A DNA stretch of 64,000 bases, taken from positions 40,075,753 through 40,139,752 of the forward strand of contig NC_090290.1 of assembly GCF_037392515.1 (NCBI RefSeq), in the 5' to 3' direction. Origin of the DNA: Haliotis asinina (Eukaryota; Mollusca; Gastropoda; Lepetellida; Haliotidae). A model generated the notes under the pieces. It was not told the DNA's origin. It was given only the letters and a program-made list of their open reading frames with translations, and searched no databases. Made by a program: the position numbers and the translations under genes. Position 1 is the stretch's first letter. The number at the start of each line of letters is the position of its first letter. Positions 12,351-23,900 of this stretch are shown one piece after another.

Positions 12351-12482
12351 ATGGTGGGATAGCCTAGTGGTTAAGCCGTTCTCTCGTCACACTGTACACC
12401 CGGGTTCTATTTCCCAGATGGATGTGATGTTTGAAGCGGCTGTCCCCCGTCGTGATATTGCTGGAATATTGTTAAAATCGGA
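12351..12482 (+). mobile_element. SINE family B (tRNA-headed)
   Basis: A box GATAGCCTAGTGGTTAA and B box GGGTTCTATTTCC, then CGTGATATTGCTGGAATATT. The terminal GCGGCGTAAAAC part has decayed. Confidence 0.8.
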
Positions 12483-12952
12483 ACCAAAGCACTCTCAACC
12501 ACTCTATTTCAGAACATGAAACAGCAATCAAGCATCTCTCACAAAGTGAGTCACGTGAGTTTCAGCAGTGAATGGATCATAACAAAGTTCTTCGCAGGCA
12601 GGGGTCGAGGTTTGATCCGAAATAGTCTGGATTCAACAGCGCGTGTGTGTACTTGAGTCGTTTTAAAACATAAGGGTCGTTTTCATAGAGTTAGGTGTTC
12701 CCATCGACGTACCATATCACGTATGATTGAAAAGATGGGAGAACTCCTCAAGGCAAAGGCTGCAACAGGTTGGGATCGAGTCGTCATCAGAAAATTCGGC
12801 AGATTCAGTACACCCTGTCTCGTTTCAAATAGAAAAGTGACAACTTGTACACATAGGTGTGTCTTGGGTCATCCCTATCTAAAAAACATTTAAAACTGTA
12901 ACATCAAACGTCTTAACGAATACAGGGTCGTTGGAGGATATGCACTAAGTGA

Positions 12953-13103
12953 ATGATTGAGTTTAGCAATATTCCAGCAATATCCCCGCTGGGATATTAT
13001 ACCCATATACCCACAAACACATTATACCCACATCGGGAATCGATCCCCAGTGTTCGGCGTGACGCGCGAACGCTTTAACCACAAGGCTACCCAACTGCCC
13101 GTT
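12953..13103 (-). mobile_element. SINE family B (tRNA-headed)
   Basis: On the minus strand: GTAGCCTTGTGGTTAAAGCG (A box), GGGGATCGATTCC (B box), then the CCCATATACCC and ATATTGCTGGAATATT region. Confidence 0.75.
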
Positions 13104-13514
13104 ATTGCGTGGACCAGGATGTGGACTAAGTTGGAGAGTAAACAGCAACTTCATCCAACACCGCATCCAATGACAGGCTCATGACCGTTCAGCCACAATG
13201 ACGAGAGACGACGTCAAGAATGGTCAGCTGCGCCTGGCAGTCCAGCAACATTCCTCAAGCTAAAACCTATAAATGGTGTTTTCATTACAACTTACGTGGG
13301 ACACGCTTTCTAAATGACCATTGCTTAAAAGTTGTTTCATCAGATTTACAAAATTGAAAGCAATTTTTAAAAAGTCCAATAGCACATGCGTGGAAGACAT
13401 ATGCAGTTTTTTTTGGTACAGTTTACAGTTGACTTATAGTGGACCTCTACCGCCTTAGGGCCTTTGGGGCCGCAACATCGCAACATACATTTTTAACACC
13501 GCTCCCCAACCCCT

Positions 13515-13568
13515 CCCTCGCCCCCCCCCCCCCCCCCCACCACACCCCCCCCCCACACACACACACAC
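13515..13568. repeat. Poly-C / (CA)n simple repeat
   Basis: A run of about 18 C, a second C-rich run and then (AC)n. It explains a glycine- and valine-rich minus-strand frame here that is not a gene. Confidence 0.85.
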
Positions 13569-14250
13569 CCTCCCTCCCGTGACATTTTCAATTTGATAGC
13601 GATTCAGAAGCGCATGTATACGATATAGTCGGAATCGTATTGTAAAGTCTGATTTTAGCAGAGGTTCTGTATGCTTTTGAAGGTAGTTTTGCCACGCATA
13701 TGTGTAATGCGGCAAACGTTTTGTTTACGTGTCTATTTCAGATGTATGTATAGCCCTGAATTGGTATAAACTTCTTGCTTATGATATTGATGTCACAGTC
13801 TTTCCGACATATTATAAGATTAACAGATGGACAAAAGATAGTACTCATCTCATAAAAGATCTGGCAATAAATCTTATCAAAACGTAACGAGATTAAACAG
13901 TCGCCATAAACAGCGCCGTATACAATCACCATCTGATGTTGGCGATTCATCAAGACATTATCTTGATATATAATCGTGTAAGCAGATGTGTCGAAAAGCA
14001 TTGAAAAAGCGTTGTCGCTAGTATATACCAGTACCAAAATGTGAATATCAAACATGTAAAATACTGAGTGAATGTAAACATGTACAATACTTGATATATC
14101 GCCAACATCGCTGAAGGAGTATGGTAGTGAATATGCGGAATACTGGATATAGCACCTGCCTAGTCGAGTGAATATGGTCTAATAAACATGTGCAATACTG
14201 GATATGTCGCTTGTATCTTTGAGTGAATATGATAGTAAACGTGTACTATA
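13569..14250. other. Gene-free stretch with tandem 60-70 bp motif
   Basis: 14055-14240 contains four loose copies of a phrase GTGAATATG...(AATACTGGATAT)..(CGC or GC), roughly 60-70 bp apart, for example at 14065, 14128, 14168 and 14222. One more copy follows the tetranucleotide tract at about 14455. This looks like a degenerate minisatellite into which the tract expanded. Confidence 0.5.
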
Positions 14251-14259
14251 CATACACAC

Positions 14260-14300
<41 letters not shown>

Positions 14301-14439
14301 GACAGACAGACATACATGCGTGCGCGCGTGCGTGCGTACGTACATACGTACATGCGTACATACATGCATGCATACATACATACATACATACATACATACA
14401 TACATACATACATACATACATACATACATACATACATAA
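14251..14439. repeat. Compound (ACGC)n / (ATAC)n microsatellite
   Basis: ACGC units first, a short GACA segment, mixed GTGC/GTAC units, then about 20 ATAC units. All overlapping open frames are translations of this tract. Confidence 0.95.
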
Positions 14440-15549
14440 ACTGCATCGTTGAGCGAATATACCGAACAAGTGCGAAACTGGATCTGCGGCGGCATATTTT
14501 CCCCATTTCAAAGTACAAAGACCTGCCCCGTGATGCACCCAATACTAGACATGCTAAAGTACACTGTTGGACAAATGAAAGTTACCTCACACTCACTCAG
14601 TTGTCTGAAAGCAGTAGTTCACTGAAAACTGCGGGTCAAACACAACTTTGGTACTTGCATCAAACACATTTCCGTGACAAACATAGGTGCATACTTTCGA
14701 TTTACAAGGAGTTATCATCTATACATTGTTATAGCTACGTTCAAGTGATATAAATATTGTCTGACTTACGAAGTAAACATTAAAAAATAATATTTCCTCA
14801 ACAAAAGAGGGAAAGGATATTTGTTTTGCATTAAATGTCCGTGCCATTGGCTGACCTTGATTTCAGAGAAGCTGGTTCTCGAATATAACTTTATCATCAA
14901 AATAGCACTTGTGTGAAACTTGTTCTATGTACACATGGACATGATCCAGTGTGTGAGTTGAGGTTTAATGTGATATATCAGTCTCTCCGAGTTGTAGGTG
15001 TCTGTTTCATTGCCATTTGACGACGTACCATCTGCATATCGTAAGGATTCGTCACCTCTGTCACATTGCTATTTGTATTGTATTCACCGGTATGAATAAT
15101 ATATCACACGGCATTAAAATTCGATGATTCTATAATTTTTATAAGGGAATTACTTTTTACGCACTTTTTAATACTAGTAGAACTGCATTTGCACAGAGCG
15201 GTTGTGGTTTTTTATCTGTATGGAATCTGTGCCTGCCTGGAGCTGTAGGCCAGTAGACTGTGACAGTATGGATGTTGAACAGTAGCTCCTAGGTATGCTT
15301 AACATATCTCTTCATCCCCTCCCCCGGGGATCCATATCTCTCGTTCCATCCACCCACCCAGCCGTGAACTGATTACCCAGAACCAGTCCAGGGTATTCGT
15401 TAATGTTTCAGGTTTACTAACAGGATCAGACTCACAGCTTATCGCGAACTCCCATTGGCTGAGACGTGTTAATGGGACTACGGATTGGCTGCTTTTGGTC
15501 ACATGATCTCCTTCAATACTTCTAAGAGAGATAGTCGTTCTTGTACCCG
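14440..15549. other. SLC4 upstream flank
   Basis: No gene or SINE recognised. The last few hundred bases precede the TATA box of the SLC4 gene, so proximal control sites are expected here. I cannot assign any specific site. Confidence 0.4.
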
Positions 15550-15557
15550 TATATAAG
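15550..15557 (+). promoter_or_regulatory. TATA box of the SLC4 gene
   Basis: TATATAAG lies about 30 bp upstream of the inferred start (near 15580) of a non-coding exon that ends in a strong donor at 15671. Position and spacing fit a focused pol II core promoter. No transcript evidence is available. Confidence 0.55.
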
Positions 15558-15579
15558 TTCACCAAGTTGTCAATTCTAA

Positions 15580-15670
15580 TATCGGAGTCAGCTGGTCGAT
15601 CTCAGCTCACTTGTCGGGCCGTGAGCAGCCTTCGATCAGGCAGTGTTCTACCTTTTCTTTTCCGGACTTT
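15580..15670 (+). other. SLC4: Non-coding first exon of the SLC4 gene (5' UTR)
   Basis: The segment lies just downstream of the TATA box and ends CGGACTTT|GTAAGTAC, a near-consensus donor at 15671. The next good acceptor in sense is TTTTTTCCTTTCAG ending 17899, directly before the exon with the start codon. The exon has no ATG in a useful context. Start position is estimated from the TATA box. Confidence 0.5.
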
Positions 15671-15796
15671 GTAAGTACAACATATTTTTGTCTCAATTTA
15701 ACATTACACCAGGAAACCGCTTTCTAAACTTTTAGGAGATAAACTGTTTGAGAGGCATTCTAGAAGTTGTAAGCAATAGAAGTAACATTTCAAGCA

Positions 15797-16145
15797 TGAT
15801 TCACTATTATGTTTGTGAAGACATATACCGTTTTCAAGCGTGGTTCACGATTATGTTTGTAGAGGTATATACCGTTTTCAAGCATTATTCATGATAATGT
15901 TTGTAAAGACATATACCGTTTTCAAGCTTGATTCACGATTATGTTTGGAGAGATATATACCGTTTTCAAGTGTGGTTCACGATTATGTTTGTAGAGGTAT
16001 ATACCATTTTCAGGCATTAGTCACGATTATGTTTGTAAAGACATATACCGTTTTCAAGCTTGATTCACGATTATGTTTGGAGAGGAATATACCGTTTTCA
16101 AGCATTAGTCATGATAATGTTTGTAGGGGCATATACCGTTTTCAG
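15797..16145 (+). repeat. 44-bp minisatellite with 132-bp higher-order period
   Basis: About eight copies of a 44-bp unit built on ACCGTTTTCAAGC .. TTCACGATTATGTTTG .. AGA.ATAT. Variant types follow the order A (GTGGTTCACG..TAGAGGTATAT), B (ATTATTCATG..TAAAGACATAT), C (TTGATTCACG..GAGAGATATAT), then A, B, C again, so the true period is three units (132 bp). Because 132 is divisible by 3 a 137-codon frame stays open across it. It lies in the first intron of the SLC4 gene. Confidence 0.9.
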
Positions 16146-16636
16146 GCACGAAACGCTGTAAGTATCTACTATTACATGAGAAAGAAGTTGATCATCCATA
16201 AAGACACATCATACCTGTTTAAGGAGATATGTACGAGTACCCAAGATGTATGATCTTCTTGTAGATTGCCGTAGATGTAAAATGCAATGTAAAATCGAAT
16301 CCAAGTTCAGCAACTTCTTTATTGCAATGGCTGCGATGTTTTGGCTATCAAGCAAGTTGATTGATTACGACTTCAGCATCTACGCCAAAACGTCGCATCC
16401 GTTGCAATAACGACGTTGACTATGAATAGAACATGGTTTCCCTTCATCTTTACAACTTCTAAAATGTCTCTCAAAGAATGTAGAATCGCTTAGTAATGTC
16501 CATTTGGTAATTACACTCAGGACAAAATCATGGTACAAGGCGCTTTAGATGTCATACTTACATGTTCATATGAAAGGTCTCTCAAACTATTATAATAAGT
16601 GGATCCACTTGACGCCATTCTGAAATATGACTATCT

Positions 16637-16865
16637 GTGAAGGTCGGGGTTAGATCTTCAGTAACCAATGCTTGTCGTAAGAGTCGACTAACGGGATTGG
16701 ATGTTAGGCCCGCTTACTTTCTGGACATATGTCATCGTATCCTAACTGCGTAGATGCTGATGATGTTAATAACTGGATTGTCTGGTCCAGGTTTGATCAT
16801 AGCCAGATCGGCACCATTTTGCAGGAATATTGCTTAGTGCGGCGTAAAACGTAAATCACTCACTA
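16637..16865 (+). mobile_element. SINE family A, near full length
   Basis: Runs from GTGAAGGTCGGGGTTAGA to GCGGCGTAAAACGTAAATCA and a short CTCACT tail, inside SLC4 intron 1. Confidence 0.8.
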
Positions 16866-17552
16866 AAACATGATTGTAGCATCACGCGCTGCTTGCAGAA
16901 AGAGTTCAGTTGCTGTCAAGGCAATCGACGGGCAACATTCGCCATTTTGCAGCATATCGTTAACCCATCACCATCGACTGAATCGTCGGTTTGGCAAGGA
17001 ACAAGCCCTGTCAATGTTGAATCAATTCATGTGTTCAACCTGTCAATGCAACGGATGGCGAAGGCCGCGCACCTATTTAAAATTCGATTCTTCTGTATTT
17101 TCCTAAATACTGGCAACTGAATTATTTTCTGTTGGTCGGGAAACAGAATTTCCCTTTGATCCATGTTGATGTAATGCTTGTCTATGTCTATCATCGCTAA
17201 AATTCAAACGTAAATATCTGTGAGGTTTACAACGCAAATATTCGAAAGTGGACAACCAATAAACGTACTCGTGTTTTCTGCCACGTGATTTTAGGACTTT
17301 TAGGACAATTTTAGGACAATTAATGCGTTGTGTCGCGGTGGCGGAGTATTGAGTGTAGGAAGATAAGACGATATCAGGATGAATCGTGTCCGCCATGTTC
17401 GGGTCCCCAGATTGTCGTGACTTTGGTACAGTCTAATGTACAAATAAGTATTTCTGTTGCATACATTTGACTGTGTCCCAACAATTCTAGATGAAGACGA
17501 TGTTCTTGGAAGAAAATATTCCGTGATATGTCAAATCACGCCCTCTTGTTAA

Positions 17553-17778
17553 TGTGTGTTTTTTACGCCGCGCTCACCAATATTACAGCTATATGCGGTG
17601 GTCTGTAAAATATCGAACCTGGACCAGACAATCCAGTGATTACCAGCATGAACATCGATTTGTGCAAAGGGGATACGATGACATGTGGCAACAAAGACAG
17701 CGAGGTTTGCCACCCGATCTCGTTATAAATTGTCGCCTTTTGCAAGCATGGGTTACTGAAGATCAACTCTAACCCTCA
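17553..17778 (-). mobile_element. SINE family A
   Basis: Minus-strand copy 120 bp upstream of the start-codon exon of the SLC4 gene. Both ends are recognisable (TTTTTACGCCGCGCTCACCA and GAAGATCAACTCTAACCCT). Confidence 0.75.
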
Positions 17779-17929
17779 TCGTCACCAATCCAAGACATTT
17801 TTGCCCAAAGCGGTGATTTGAAGAAGACACGTGCTCCATTCTGCCTTAGGTATAACCTTTTTGTGTTCAAAAATGTAATTTCTATTTTTTTCCTTTCAGG
17901 GCGTGTATTTTAGTAGGACTTTTATCACC

Positions 17930-20900
17930 ATGGGAACCGAAAACAAAGATATTGATGAGAGGCGTGATTCGGCAGCGAGCATGGTTAAAGGGCCTGGAGG
18001 CAAAGGTAGGTCATTGACACAGTTCGATTCCTATCAGTATAACACAGATAGCTACTGATCGTGGAATCACAATCTCATCCTTACTCACTCAAAGGTAAAT
18101 GTTGCCTTCCTCATAATGAAAAATTCTGACATCTATAAAACTCTAATTCTCACGCACATGCCGCTTTTATTTTGTTTTATCTAGTTTAAAGGAAATATAT
18201 ATTTTAACTTGCATTTGGTATTAACGAGAACATTCACCCATGTTCAGTCTAAAACCCCTGAGAAAAACACCCGTCTTACCCCTTGAGCAAATCATTAACA
18301 CATAAAACACAAGTTACGGACGTTCTGTTCACGCACTCATGACCTCTAGGTGGCGCTGTAGTTTGGCCCGAAGCATGTCGTAAACAAATCCTTAACGGCT
18401 TCTTGCTCTCAGTGTATTATCACTTTAACCATCAGCGGCAGAAGACGTAGCTCTCGGTTCAATACCTTAGTTTTCAATCAGTTTTAACATTTTGGAAAGT
18501 TTCGGTTGTGAAATTTCCTTCATGACCACTTTGACCTTGACCTTAATAGACCCGTGACCTGCGAGTAAGATGTTCGCCTTTAATGTATATCTGCATCCGT
18601 AATTAAGATCAAATTTGGTAAGATCTTAAAAATTCTAGAATGACAGAAACGTGAGATTAGTCCCTCAATGAAATTGCGCCCCTTCTATGCCACATACATG
18701 CAGATCATGTATTTAAGAACAACTGACTGAAATATATGAATTACGCAAAACTTCGAACAATAGATACATTGTGACGAAATACTGGGCCTAGTTTTTCGAG
18801 GCACTCCTAGCTCTACGATAGTCGTAAATGCCTTACATTAACATTGACTTACGACTATCTTAGTGCTAAGACAGTTTCGAAAATATAGGCCCTGGCCCTT
18901 TATTTAATGTACGTCCGTTCTGTCCAATAATACTTGTAGAAATTGTAATTACGAACTATTCACTAAGCTAAACTATAGGAAGAACGGAAAACTTAGAGTA
19001 ATAGATAAGTCTTGAGTGAATACTGTTCCTTACATGAAAACACGTCCCTCACGTCCTATGAATCGGGTGAGGCGTACAAGCGGCTCCTGCTCATCTGATG
19101 ACGTCAAGCCAATGGCGGCTCTCTGTTGTAGTGTTCAAGAGGAGTACGTCGATGTATCTGAACGTCGTAGCCCCACACAAGCCCATCCGGCCTACAATTG
19201 TGGAGGAGGACGACATGCGTAAGTAGACGATTATCATGTCGACAATAATATTTGGGCAATTGTAAAACGTGTGAGTCATTCTGGAGTATGGCCACTTCGA
19301 ATAGTATCACAATTCTACTGAAGCTTGTCACTTGGATGGTTTCTTCTGTCGACTTTTATGGGATGATGTAAATGATTCGGTTGTGAGGTACCGGGGTATT
19401 CGTTAGATTTGAATCCACATTCAGCGCATTCACAGTCTGTGGACAAGCATCAACGGCAGAACACCTAACTGGTGTGGGTAATATTTTACGCTGCAAATAG
19501 CAATATTTCAGAAGTAACACTGCGGTGAGATTCAGAAATGGCCGTTACACGTTGTGCTAGTGTTGAGACCACCAGCCCAGCCCAATGACCCGTGAAGTTC
19601 CGGGTTAGAACAGGCCATCAGGAACCCATGCTTGCCACAATAGGCGACTCAGGTTGTCGTAAGAGGCGACTAACGTGATCGGGTGGTCAGGTACGCTGAT
19701 TTGGTTGACGCATGTCATCGGTTCCCATTTGCGCAGATCGTTACCCATGCTGTTGATCACTGGATTGTCTGGTCCAGACTCAATTATTTACAAACCGCCG
19801 CCATATAGCTGGAATATTGCTGAGTGCGGTGTAAAGCGAAACTCACTCACTCACTCATCACTCACCCACTCACTCACTCACCCAATGCCCCATTACTATG
19901 AGACTTGGTGTCTGGTGAGATGTTATTACAACGCAGTATCAGTGTATTGAACAGTGAACGAACATATCTACTAAACGTCTATATGGAACATAATCGCAAG
20001 AAGAACAGGTGTTAATATATCTCTTCCAATATTCAGCCGAGGGATCCAAGTTCACTCTGTATGGCGACGAAGACTACGTCCCTTCCGAGCGCATCCAGGA
20101 ACTCCTGAACAGCGTCACCGACATCAAACATCGGGCGCACAAAATCTTCTCGGAGATGGACGTGCTCAAGAAACGGGGAGAAGACTTCGAGTGGAGAGAA
20201 GTAGCGAGGTGAGCTTACACAAACGTCTGGCCCCAGCAAACCCACATAGTCGTGTTTGAGTCAGAGATCCTGCTAGCATTATTATTGGGTTAAAGATACG
20301 ACACACGAGTCAGTTAACATGAGGCTTAGATTCTTCTTTGGTATCCATCATCTGATGAGTCCTGTGTTTCGATTCTTGTACATCCGTGCTAACGTGTCCA
20401 TGTCTTCTAACCATGGTGACTGTTTTAGATGGGTCAAGTACGAGGAGAAGATGGAGGAGGGAGGAGAACGGTGGTCCAAGCCCCACGTGGCGTCGTTGTC
20501 CATGCACCATCTTGTTGAAACCCGGCGGCAGTTGATGGACGGCGTCATGCACCTCGATACCGAGGCGTACTCCATCTCTCAAGTCGTCGGTACGTCGACA
20601 CGTTGTTTGTTGAACTAAACCAACCGCTCTCATCACATAGCATATGTCGATCGAGAAATAATACACTGTGCTACCACTGGGATAAACATTCAGTCTGGGC
20701 TCTGGGGAAAATGAAATATTCAAATTCTGAAGACATCTTTTAACTGACAGTCATCATGCATATCAATCGAACATTATCCTAATTGCAAATTAACTATTAA
20801 AATGTGATATGGGCAACAATCTTGGCTTCTCTTGATCCATATTCCAACCCATTGCAGAAAAGTTCCTCGACGAGTGGATAAAACTGGGTCAGCTGGACCC

Positions 20901-23900
20901 ACTTCTCCGGCAACACGTGCGGACGTTACTGTTAAAGCATCATCGGCATGGCACGGAGAAAGGAAACAAGAAGAAGGTCAAGGGCGACATGAATCGTGCA
21001 GCGTCAACCAACAGTAAGTCACTAATGTCCATGGTACCACAAGACCATGACATGGAGTCCAAACCAAGTGACAGAGCGTCTTAACTATGTGTCAAAATGA
21101 GAACTCCTCCTGGAAGGACACGCCCAGTGGTTGAAACATTTGCTTGTCACGCAAAAGATCGGGTTCGATTCCAGTTGTAGGTGTAAGCAATTGATTCTGG
21201 GTTAGAATGTCATGGGTCACAAGTATTTTATGCAGGATGTACGAGGGGGTCAAGTGGATCATTGATGATTCGCAGGCATTCGTCACATAAACTGAAATAG
21301 CGGCTTTTAAAGCAGAGAAAATTTTGACCTTTGTCCAGGTTTCAGCCAACTGACCAACGGGAGCAGTCAGGCCAACCTCAACAACAGTCACAGTCACACC
21401 AGTTTGGAGAGTATGGACAGCGAATTCCCAGGCAACTACACCAAGAAACAGAACGAGCGAATCCTCCGGAAGATCCCGAAGGATTCCGAGGTTGCCAATA
21501 TCATGGTCGGCGCTTTGGATGAGCTTCAGAGTGGTCTGTGTGGCTTCATGCGTCTGAACGACGGTCGTTGCCTTGGCGACATCTCGGAAGTGAACCTGCC
21601 AACGAGATTTGTGTTTATCCTGGTCGGACCGTCCAAGTTCATCACCGACTACATGGAAAGTGGCCGCTGCCTCGGCACCATGATGGTGGACGACGTGAGT
21701 AACCACACCCTCATCGCTGATTATATAAGACTCATTTACACAACGTTGATCATTGGGTTGTCTGGTCCAGACACTGTTATTAACAGACACCCGCCAGAGA
21801 GCTGTACTATTGCCCAGTAAGTCATTAAACAGAAAGACGCAAGCAAAAAATGTTATGCGACTTACACCCATTATAACATGCCCCCTAGAATATGAAACGC
21901 TAACATGATTTCCAAACTTTTGCATGTAAAGCAATTTGTCTCCAGAGCACGTGAAGATTGATATATCGGATGCTTTGTATGTGTCGTGGTTTTCTTCTAT
22001 ACATCGATATGTTTTACTCAGATCTTCCGCGAGGTGGCGTACAAGTGCAGAAACAAGGATGACCTGGTGGCAGGAATTGACGAGTTCCTGGAGCAGGTGA
22101 CGGTGCTGCCCCCTGGCGAGTGGGACCCTAAAATCAGAATCGAGCCCCCAGATGCGGTTCCCAACCAACAGTTCCGTAAGACGTCGACGGCGGATTTCTT
22201 TGAGGGCACTGTGGTCACCGCACCCGGCGGGGACGATGACGAAGATGAAGGTCACGCTGACCCTGACCTCACCCTCAGTTGCAGGTTTGTGTTTCTTTCA
22301 TTTTTGTGTTTTCTCCTGATTGTCTTGTAAACTGACAATAATCTGATTGTAACACCTAATAGCAAGAGCCAAGATTAAAAAATTCTCTTTACCACCATCT
22401 TTGCTCCAAATGTCACCTCTTCTATTTCCTTCCAGGCCTTTCCTCGGGCTTATCCATGACATCCGCAGGAAGGCTCCGTTCTACCTGAGCGACTACAAAG
22501 ACGCCATCCACATACAGTGTATCGCTTCTTTCATCTACATCTTCCTCGCCACCCTCACCCCGAACGTCACCTTCGGTGGAATGTTAGGGAAGTCCACTAA
22601 CCAGTACATGGTATGTTCCACATTTCGACATCATCAGCTGCAATACTACTGCATGAGACACAAAACTAAACTCACTCACTCACTCACTCACTCTCCGCAT
22701 CATCAGCATACACGGGGATTCTGACCCCTGGCATCTGTACTTCTCATAAATGACGACACATCTTCAAATCATCCAAACACAGACACAATAAATACACCGA
22801 TCCGAACCGTCACTGATACATTTGTTAATGCAAGATACCTAGATAATGCGGTTATGATTGTATGACGTTTTGATTCCATGAGAGAGGAGCCTATCTTGAT
22901 GCCCAGCATTAGGAACCTCTGTTGTATTCTTGTATATTGTTCTTAGGAATTCTGTTGATGCTAACCAAACTCGCCTCTTTCCAGGGAGTGATGGAGTGTA
23001 TCTTCGCCGCCGCTGTGACGGGAATAGCATTTGCGTTATTCGCAGGTCAGCCCCTGAACATCCTCGGCAGTACGGGGCCGATGTTGGTGCTCGAGAAAAT
23101 CATATACGATATCTGCAAGTAGGTAGAACAATCACGTATCACACGTCTCGTTATACTGTTTAAAGTGAGGCGCTCATTTTATATCCTGGTTTAATAATAA
23201 AAAACCCACTTTGTCCAACACTGATAAAAACCACAAGAATAGCTTGAAATGTTAGCTGACCTTGACCTTTACACGTTACTTCCAGAGATCAAGAATGGGA
23301 CTTCTTGCCGTTCCGTGCGTGGATTGGTATTTGGACTGCTGGCTTTCTCTTGCTGATTGTCATGTGGGATCTGAGTGCTCTCGTCAAGTACATCACTCGT
23401 TTCACCGAAGAAAGCTTCGCCTGTCTTATAGCGCTTATATTCATATACGAAGCTTTCCTAAAATTAGCGGAGATTGGCTCTGAGGAAGCTCCTGTCGAAC
23501 TCCACCCCTCCGGGAACTTCACCCCCCGAGTTTGTCACTGTGTCCTCCCCGATACCGTCACCACCATGGCTCCCATGCACGGATCCCTCAACCACACCCT
23601 CAGCAACATGACCACTACTATGACCAGCGTCATCAACAGCACCATGGGCATGACCACCGATGCCATGGAACACGACAACATGACCCATCTATCCAAGGCT
23701 GACTGTAAGGAGATGTTCGGAGAGTGGCACTGTGTCGGACCCGTCCCTGACGCCTTCATGTTCTCAATCATTCTCTACTTCGGCACCTTCGGTATTGCCA
23801 TCTTCTGTGTCACTTTCAAGACCTTCCCCTGCTTCCCAACCTTTGTAAGTGTAAATTTGTAACACCAATTAACACTATTTCGAAGACAGTCAAAGTCTCT

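Noticed and set aside
14160-14753. Several frames of CMYVCMYV or THARTHAR type
   Set aside because: Translations of the compound tetranucleotide microsatellite.
15840-16253. 137-codon repeat protein
   Set aside because: The frame spans the 44-bp minisatellite in the SLC4 first intron; it stays open only because the higher-order period is a multiple of three.
21092-22255. 387-codon minus-strand frame opposite SLC4 exons 6 and 7
   Set aside because: Antisense shadow of conserved SLC4 exons and spliced introns; no family motif, and the sense exons have matching splice sites and phases.
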